Below, one piece after another: positions 5,652 to 9,589 of a stretch of DNA of 9,589 nt; positions within the stretch are counted from its first letter, which is position 1; each line of letters starts with the position of its first letter. Under the pieces are notes generated by a model. It made no database searches, was not told the origin of the DNA, and worked only from the letters and a program-made list of their open reading frames with translations. A program made the position numbers and the translations under genes. Origin of the DNA: an uncultured bacterium (lineage in GTDB: Bacteria; Desulfobacterota; Desulfobulbia; Desulfobulbales; Desulfobulbaceae); contig CAITZN010000629.1 in NCBI GenBank assembly GCA_903896915.1, forward strand, positions 1-9,589, in the 5' to 3' direction.

Positions 5652-7004
5652 ATGCACAACATCAGAATATACAAATGTTGTCGAAACCATGGCTCTTTAA
5701 ACGATACTCCCCCCCTAGATCAGGAGCTTTCTTTCAATCCGATGCTCAAACAGAAAATTGACTTTAGTGATGAAGGGGTGAACGCATCCGATTCCCGATT
5801 GCATCGGGAACCACAGCAACTGCCCACCTCTTCACTGAATATCGTAGATATACTTGCGTCGAGACCAACGCAGTTGACCTTTCCGCAACGTGTCAAATCA
5901 CTTGGCTTGAGCAGCGAATTTGCAGAAAAAATCCTCAGAGCTAACACGACATTCAATACGCCCAGTGCTTTTTGCCAGGATCGGGATCTGACAGAAGACA
6001 ATGAAAAGGAGTTGGCCACAGAGGTCCTTCTCCATAGGCACAAATTCACCCTATTAGTTTTCAATAACAGGGCTTTTCGTCAGGCGGCAATCACTGTCAT
6101 TCAAAACAGTTATCTTTTTAAGCAGCGCAAGATTTTTTTTAATAGCGCCGGTCTTTCAACAGAACTGGAGAGGCAGGAAGCGCTGCAGTTGTTCACTATG
6201 GATCCCCGGAAAACGACCATTCCTCTGGGGAAAACATTGCAGCATCTCGTGCTCGCCAGGATATGGGACCGCATCATTCGAACAGCGGATAATCATATCA
6301 TAGCGAGCCAGCCCTTTGCTGAACTGAGCGATGTCGTTGCACGGTTGAACACCCTGCGTAATATTTACATGCTGCTGACCACAAACCTGGTGAAAAAACT
6401 CACCAGCAGGATCAGCCAGCTCTACAAGCATTCCGTGACCGCCGAAGATGCCTGCCAGATTGGCAGCTTTGGCATAGCCCGGGCCGCATATCGGTATCAT
6501 CCTTCAGTCGGCGTTCGTTTTTCCACGTTCGCTGCACATTGGGTCCAAAAAGAAATACAACGTCAGGCCCTGGAAGGACGGTTGATTCGTATCTCCTCTG
6601 ACCTTGTGGAAAAGTTTTCCCAGGCGAAGCGCGATAAAGACGAGGAAAAAGAGCGTGTAGTGCAGGGTCTTTTGGAAAATGCCACAGAGCAGCTGGTTTT
6701 TGAACCTGAGAAATACCAACAAAAAGAAAGTGCATTGATCTCGGCAAATCCAGCGGACCTGACGGAACAGAAAGAACAGCGCCATCTTCTTCTTGCGGCT
6801 GTGGAGACGGTACTCTCAGGGAAAAGCAGAAATATAATTAATCGTCGTTATGGGTTAGGAGCCTATGACAAGGGGGGGCAGTCTGCCGTTGAAATTGCCA
6901 AGATATACGGTGTGACGAGGGGAAGTATTTACCAGCTGGAGCAGGCTGCAATAAGAAAACTGAAGAAATACTTCGCAACAGCAATACATCCCTCACAAGA
7001 GTGA
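5652..7004 (+). CDS. Divergent sigma-70 family RNA polymerase sigma factor
   Basis: It directs RNA polymerase to promoters. In the 450-residue form starting at ATG 5652, region 2 lies at about 232-315. It includes NLVKKLTSRI and the core block DACQIGSFGIARAAYRYHPS followed by FSTFAAHWVQKEIQRQ, which parallels the 'LiQEGniGLmrAvdkFd...kFSTYAtwWIrqai' of primary sigma factors. Region 4 lies at about 378-440, with 'VLSGKSRNIINRRYGLG' and the helix-turn-helix AVEIAKIYGVTRGSIYQLEQ then AAIRKLKKY. A conventional region 3 is not recognisable between them; the linker is highly charged (AKRDKDEEKERV). Residues 115-164 form a helical block that might stand in for region 1.2, and the rest of the N-terminus is unfamiliar. 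The start is uncertain: the frame is open from TTG 5574, ATG 5652 has a weak ribosome site, and ATG 5742 is the other candidate. The gene is lower in GC than its neighbours and ends in a strong terminator. No anti-sigma factor is adjacent. Confidence 0.85.
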   Translation: MHNIRIYKCCRNHGSLNDTPPLDQELSFNPMLKQKIDFSDEGVNASDSRLHREPQQLPTSSLNIVDILASRPTQLTFPQRVKSLGLSSEFAEKILRANTTFNTPSAFCQDRDLTEDNEKELATEVLLHRHKFTLLVFNNRAFRQAAITVIQNSYLFKQRKIFFNSAGLSTELERQEALQLFTMDPRKTTIPLGKTLQHLVLARIWDRIIRTADNHIIASQPFAELSDVVARLNTLRNIYMLLTTNLVKKLTSRISQLYKHSVTAEDACQIGSFGIARAAYRYHPSVGVRFSTFAAHWVQKEIQRQALEGRLIRISSDLVEKFSQAKRDKDEEKERVVQGLLENATEQLVFEPEKYQQKESALISANPADLTEQKEQRHLLLAAVETVLSGKSRNIINRRYGLGAYDKGGQSAVEIAKIYGVTRGSIYQLEQAAIRKLKKYFATAIHPSQE

Positions 7005-7044
7005 TTTAAAACCATCTCTTTAAGCGTCCACCAGAAAAATTAGG

Positions 7045-7097
7045 TACAAAACAAGAAAGCCAAGCACTTCGCAAGTGCTTGGCTTTCTTGTTTTGTA
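7045..7097. terminator. Bidirectional terminator, perfect 25-bp inverted repeat
   Basis: Arms 7045-7069 and 7073-7097 are exact reverse complements around a 3-nt CGC loop. The inner GC-rich stem GCCAAGCACTT/AAGTGCTTGGC is flanked on one side by AAAACAAGAAA and on the other by TTTCTTGTTTT, so each strand reads hairpin followed by a T-rich tail. It lies 40 nt after the sigma-factor stop and, on the minus strand, 6 nt after the CCA end of the tRNA. It therefore terminates both converging transcripts. Confidence 0.9.
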
Positions 7098-7103
7098 TTG
7101 TAA

Positions 7104-7181
7104 TGGTCGGGGCGGAGTGATTCGAACACTCGGCCTCCTGCTCCCAAGGCAGGCGCGCTAACCAGGCTGCGCTACGCCCCG
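7104..7181 (-). tRNA. tRNA-Pro (anticodon UGG), CCA encoded
   Basis: The full cloverleaf is readable on the minus strand. The acceptor stem is CGGGGCG/CGCCCCG (7 bp), the D arm GCGC-AGCCTGGTTA-GCGC, and the anticodon arm CCTGC-CTTGGGA-GCAGG with the UGG anticodon at complement 7144-7146. A short variable loop AGGCC follows, and the T arm is GAGTG-TTCGAAT-CACTC. Discriminator A and an encoded CCA end occupy 7107-7104. It reads CCA and, by wobble, other proline codons. A strong terminator follows after 6 nt. I see no integrated element or repeated 3'-end copy beside it. Confidence 0.96.
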
Positions 7182-7459
7182 ACTTAAATGGTTCTTTCTA
7201 CTCGAAAGAGAAATTATCTACACTATTCAGCCGTTGCTTGCAACACTTTTCCCGGAGCAGGGTGCAGGAATGTTTCTGGCACCGGCTCTAAGGAGACCGC
7301 ATTTTCAGTACCTTGCAGCCGTGCCGTAAGGGGCCTGGTAGGAAGAGACAATACCTCCATATTACGCTGGCGGAAAAAACCGCTGCCCTTTAGAATAGGA
7401 CGAAAGAGCATCCAACCGGTTTTCGCTACCCTAGCGCCAAAGCAGTATCAGGAGAAGGC
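7182..7459. other. Divergent intergenic region, tRNA-Pro / permease
   Basis: This 278-nt gap must carry promoters for both sides. An open frame crosses nearly all of it on the plus strand (7188-7463, 91 codons), but it starts next to the tRNA without a convincing ribosome site, overlaps the permease start, and its translation looks random, so I do not call a gene. A possible lone -10 (TAGAAT, 7391-7396) has no matching -35. Otherwise I see nothing. Confidence 0.4.
7213..7243 (-). promoter_or_regulatory. Possible tRNA-Pro promoter
   Basis: On the minus strand GATAAT (7218-7213, five of six bases of a -10) is preceded by TTGCAA (7243-7238) at a long 19-bp spacing. It would start transcription about 25 nt before the mature tRNA 5' end. 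The wide spacing makes this tentative. Confidence 0.35.
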
Positions 7460-8542
7460 ATGACGGCAACACCTCCCCCGTTTCAGCGTAGAACCTTTAT
7501 CCTGATGTTTCTCGCGGCCTTTTTGATGCTCGGCCTGGTGCTCTGGCCCTTCTGGAACCAGTTGTTTTTGGCCTTTCTCCTGGCCAGTGTTTTTCATCCC
7601 GCCTACAACTGGATCAGCACCAGGACCAGTCCCTGGTTAGCCGCTTTCCTCACCTGTCTCCTGATCACTCTTTGTGTGTTCCTCCCCCTACTCTTCTGCA
7701 TCAGCGCCATATCTGCCGAGATTCCCGGTGTGATTCAACTCGGCAAACAAAACGACGTCCTCGTGCTGCTGCAGCAAACCCTGAAAAACAGTACCCTGAT
7801 CAGCCGGGCCAATACGTTTTTGGCCGGTTTCGGCATCGATGTGGAATTAGACAAGCTGCCGGGGCTGATCACCAATCTCATAACCACTATAGGCAGGTTT
7901 CTCTATAACCAGATTTCCGTCTGGGCCGCCGACATCATGCGTTTTATTTTTCAATTCTGCATCCTGATCACCGGCGTTTTCTTTCTGCTGATAGAACTCG
8001 ACCGCCTGACCGAGTTTATGATCAAGCTTTCGCCGCTGCCTGTGACCCAGAACCGATTTCTCATTCGCAGATTTTCGACAATATCCGGGGCCATTCTCAT
8101 CGGCAACAGTCTCAGCGGCCTTATCCAGGGCGTCTGCGGCGGAATGTATTTTGCGGCCATGGGTTATATCTCACCTGTCCTCTGGGGGGCGATCATGGCG
8201 GTGGCCGCCTTCATGCCGATCGTCGGGGTTGGGTTGGTCTTGCTGCCGACAGCGCTCATTCTCTATCTGAAGGGATACGGGTGGCAGGCCTTGGTGACGG
8301 TGGTTTTTTATCTTATGCTCTCATTCTCTGTCGATTATCTGTTTAAACCCAGATTCGTAGGCGACAAGGCGCAATTGCCCCCTCTGCTTGTGCTCCTCTC
8401 CATCATCGGCGGCATGAGTATATTTGGCCTCATGGGTATCATCTACGGGCCGTTGGCGGTTGCTGCATTCCTCACTTTGGCCGATATCTACTTCCGCGAG
8501 TATCAACCTTATTTCGAACAGACGAGAGACGATCGAGACTGA
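7460..8542 (+). CDS. AI-2E family (PerM/YdiK-type) membrane permease
   Basis: A 360-residue polytopic inner-membrane protein of normal family length. Helices are predicted at about 12-30, 32-50, 57-84, 156-180, 208-236, 238-268, 274-295 and 304-342, with a soluble insertion at about 86-150. Conserved landmarks are GNSLSGLIQGVCGGMYFA (215-232), FMPIVGVGLVLLPTALIL (251-268), and the segment from DYLFKPRFVGDKAQLPPLLVLL to GLMGIIYGPL (292-332). The family name comes from E. coli TqsA, which affects export of autoinducer-2. Other members are ion/proton antiporters or have no known substrate, so quorum signalling should not be assumed. AGGAG lies 5 nt before the ATG. The gene is complete, and uppP follows in the same direction after 253 nt. 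Confidence 0.92.
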   Translation: MTATPPPFQRRTFILMFLAAFLMLGLVLWPFWNQLFLAFLLASVFHPAYNWISTRTSPWLAAFLTCLLITLCVFLPLLFCISAISAEIPGVIQLGKQNDVLVLLQQTLKNSTLISRANTFLAGFGIDVELDKLPGLITNLITTIGRFLYNQISVWAADIMRFIFQFCILITGVFFLLIELDRLTEFMIKLSPLPVTQNRFLIRRFSTISGAILIGNSLSGLIQGVCGGMYFAAMGYISPVLWGAIMAVAAFMPIVGVGLVLLPTALILYLKGYGWQALVTVVFYLMLSFSVDYLFKPRFVGDKAQLPPLLVLLSIIGGMSIFGLMGIIYGPLAVAAFLTLADIYFREYQPYFEQTRDDRD

Positions 8543-8795
8543 ATCTGACTCGCTTACTGGAGCCACTTGACACTGATAGGTATTTCAGGTATCAGCAAGG
8601 GTCCGCTGGCGGGGGGGGGCGTGTACATCCTGAAACCGCCAACTCGTTATGGCCGGCCCCTGCTGTTTTCGCAAACACCCCTTGTAGTAACCTGCGTTGA
8701 CCAGTCGCGGCCTCTTCATTTCGATTTTTTGCCAAATCGGCTACCATCGAAACAACCTGAATAGCCTTTTTTGCTGATCGATTCGGAGCCTTTTT
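8543..8795 (+). other. Intergenic region upstream of uppP
   Basis: These 253 nt contain a CTGATA/TATCAG inverted repeat (8573-8578 and 8590-8595, 11-nt loop) just past the permease stop, and a run of nine G at 8611-8619. GGAG at 8785-8788 lies 7 nt before the uppP ATG. The short open frames in this stretch look like chance. No clear promoter or intrinsic terminator was found. Confidence 0.4.
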
Positions 8796-9589
8796 ATGGA
8801 TATTTATGCGCTGATCCAGAGCGTGATTCTTGGCCTGGTCGAAGGCCTCACCGAATTTCTGCCGATTTCGTCCACAGGGCATCTGATCATTGCCGGGGAT
8901 CTGCTTTCCTACACCGGCGAGCAGGCGAAAACCTTTGAGATCTGCATCCAGCTCGGCGCTATTTTCGCGGTCTGCTGGCATTACCGGTTGCGGCTACTCC
9001 GCGTAGTTGCCGGCCTTACCAGCCAGGCGAGCGCCCAACGTTTTGCCCTCAATCTGATTGTCGGCGTGTTGCCCGCAGCAGTCTTCGGCCTGCTGTTGCA
9101 CAAAACCATCAAGGCCCACCTGTTTAACCCGGTGGTAGTGGCTATCGCTTTTATCGTCGGTGGTTTGATCATTCTCCTTGTCGAACGCCGCGAGCGGCAA
9201 CCGCGCATCACTGAGGTCGACGATATGGACTGGCGCGATGCCCTGAAACTTGGATTCTTTCAGGTTTTAGCCCTGATCCCCGGCACCTCCCGTTCCGGCG
9301 CTACCATCATCGGCGGTCTGCTTTCCGGTCTGTCGCGGCGAGCTGCCACTGAATTTTCCTTTTTTCTCGCCATCCCCACCATGTTTATGGCCACCGGCTA
9401 CGATGTCTACAAATCCTGGCAGTATCTGGCAGGTGCGGATCTCGCCTTTTTTGCCGTTGGTTTTCTCACCGCTTTTTTCAGCGCCCTGCTGGCGATCAAG
9501 GGGCTGCTCCGTTACGTCGCGCACCACGATTTCCGGGCCTTTGCCTACTACCGTATCGTCTTCGGCATCTTTGCCCTCATCTTTTTTCT
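8796..9589 (+). CDS. uppP: Undecaprenyl-diphosphatase, 3' end outside the window
   Basis: An inner-membrane phosphatase (BacA/UppP) that converts undecaprenyl pyrophosphate to the monophosphate, recycling the lipid carrier of peptidoglycan and other envelope polymers; overexpression gives bacitracin resistance in many bacteria. The frame is open from ATG 8796 to the window edge (264 codons, against 265-275 for the family), so only a few residues are missing. Both catalytic motifs are present. [20 protein letters not shown] (12-31) has E16, E20 and H29, matching the essential Glu pair and His. [10 protein letters not shown] (162-171) holds the essential Arg. The hydrophobic segments fit the inverted-repeat fold. 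GGAG sits 7 nt before the start. It follows the permease gene on the same strand but is probably a separate or loosely linked unit. Confidence 0.95.
   Translation, partial: MDIYALIQSVILGLVEGLTEFLPISSTGHLIIAGDLLSYTGEQAKTFEICIQLGAIFAVCWHYRLRLLRVVAGLTSQASAQRFALNLIVGVLPAAVFGLLLHKTIKAHLFNPVVVAIAFIVGGLIILLVERRERQPRITEVDDMDWRDALKLGFFQVLALIPGTSRSGATIIGGLLSGLSRRAATEFSFFLAIPTMFMATGYDVYKSWQYLAGADLAFFAVGFLTAFFSALLAIKGLLRYVAHHDFRAFAYYRIVFGIFALIFF

Noticed and set aside
7104..7181. tRNA-Pro as an integration site for a mobile element
   Set aside because: No integrase and no repeated tRNA 3' segment is visible on either side; housekeeping-type genes flank it.
7188..7463. 91-codon plus-strand frame between tRNA-Pro and the permease
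   Set aside because: It has no convincing ribosome site, runs into the permease start, and its composition is unlike the flanking proteins.
7460..8542. Permease as evidence of AI-2 quorum sensing
   Set aside because: The family name is misleading: many members are antiporters or of unknown substrate, and no luxS or lsr-type gene is in the window.
8592..8981. 129-codon minus-strand frame at the uppP start
   Set aside because: It is mostly the antisense of uppP, which has both catalytic motifs; it includes poly-Pro from the G9 run.

Overview
This 9.6 kb window looks like a piece of the chromosome of a Gram-negative bacterium. It has a lipoprotein with a lipobox, a Sec-type signal peptide, an undecaprenyl pyrophosphate phosphatase and good sigma-70-like promoters. 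Base composition is moderate to high in GC, except for a distinctly AT-rich stretch around 5575-5700. The gene mix would fit a Desulfobacterota/deltaproteobacterium-like genome, but that is a guess; nothing here fixes the taxonomy. I see no phage, transposase, CRISPR array or toxin-antitoxin genes.

Left edge to 1.15 kb. The first ~137 bases on the minus strand encode the C-terminal helical domain of a glutathione S-transferase. From about base 135 the plus strand encodes a family III CoA-transferase (CaiB/BaiF) without its N-terminal ~60 residues. The two gene pieces meet head to head at a run of seven A. This is either a real rearrangement that truncated both genes or a chimeric assembly join. 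The convergent gap after the CoA-transferase (1149-1258) holds two strong hairpins.

1.26-4.1 kb, minus strand. A four-gene envelope cluster is read right to left: a YjfM/YgiB-type DUF1190 lipoprotein, a stand-alone glutathionylspermidine-synthase-like ATP-grasp ligase (YjfC/YgiC), a YjfL/DUF350 four-helix membrane protein, and a secreted 216-residue protein of unknown function. The first two overlap by TGATG and the third follows after 18 nt, so these three are clearly co-transcribed. They have a good promoter whose -35 box lies inside a dyad that looks like an operator.

4.28-5.4 kb, minus strand: an intact alanine dehydrogenase, which links L-alanine to pyruvate, ammonia and NADH.

5.5-7.1 kb, plus strand: a divergent sigma-70-family factor. 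Its regions 2 and 4 are recognisable, but the N-terminal ~200 residues and the linker between the two regions are not. In front of it lies a 14-codon ORF with a perfect Shine-Dalgarno, in the same frame and separated by one amber codon, followed by an AT-rich promoter-like stretch. A perfect 25-bp inverted repeat then serves as a bidirectional terminator between this gene and a converging tRNA-Pro(UGG) on the minus strand.

7.2-9.6 kb, plus strand: an AI-2E/PerM-family membrane permease, then uppP (undecaprenyl-diphosphatase), which is cut by the right window edge within a few codons of its expected end. A run of nine G lies in the gap between them.
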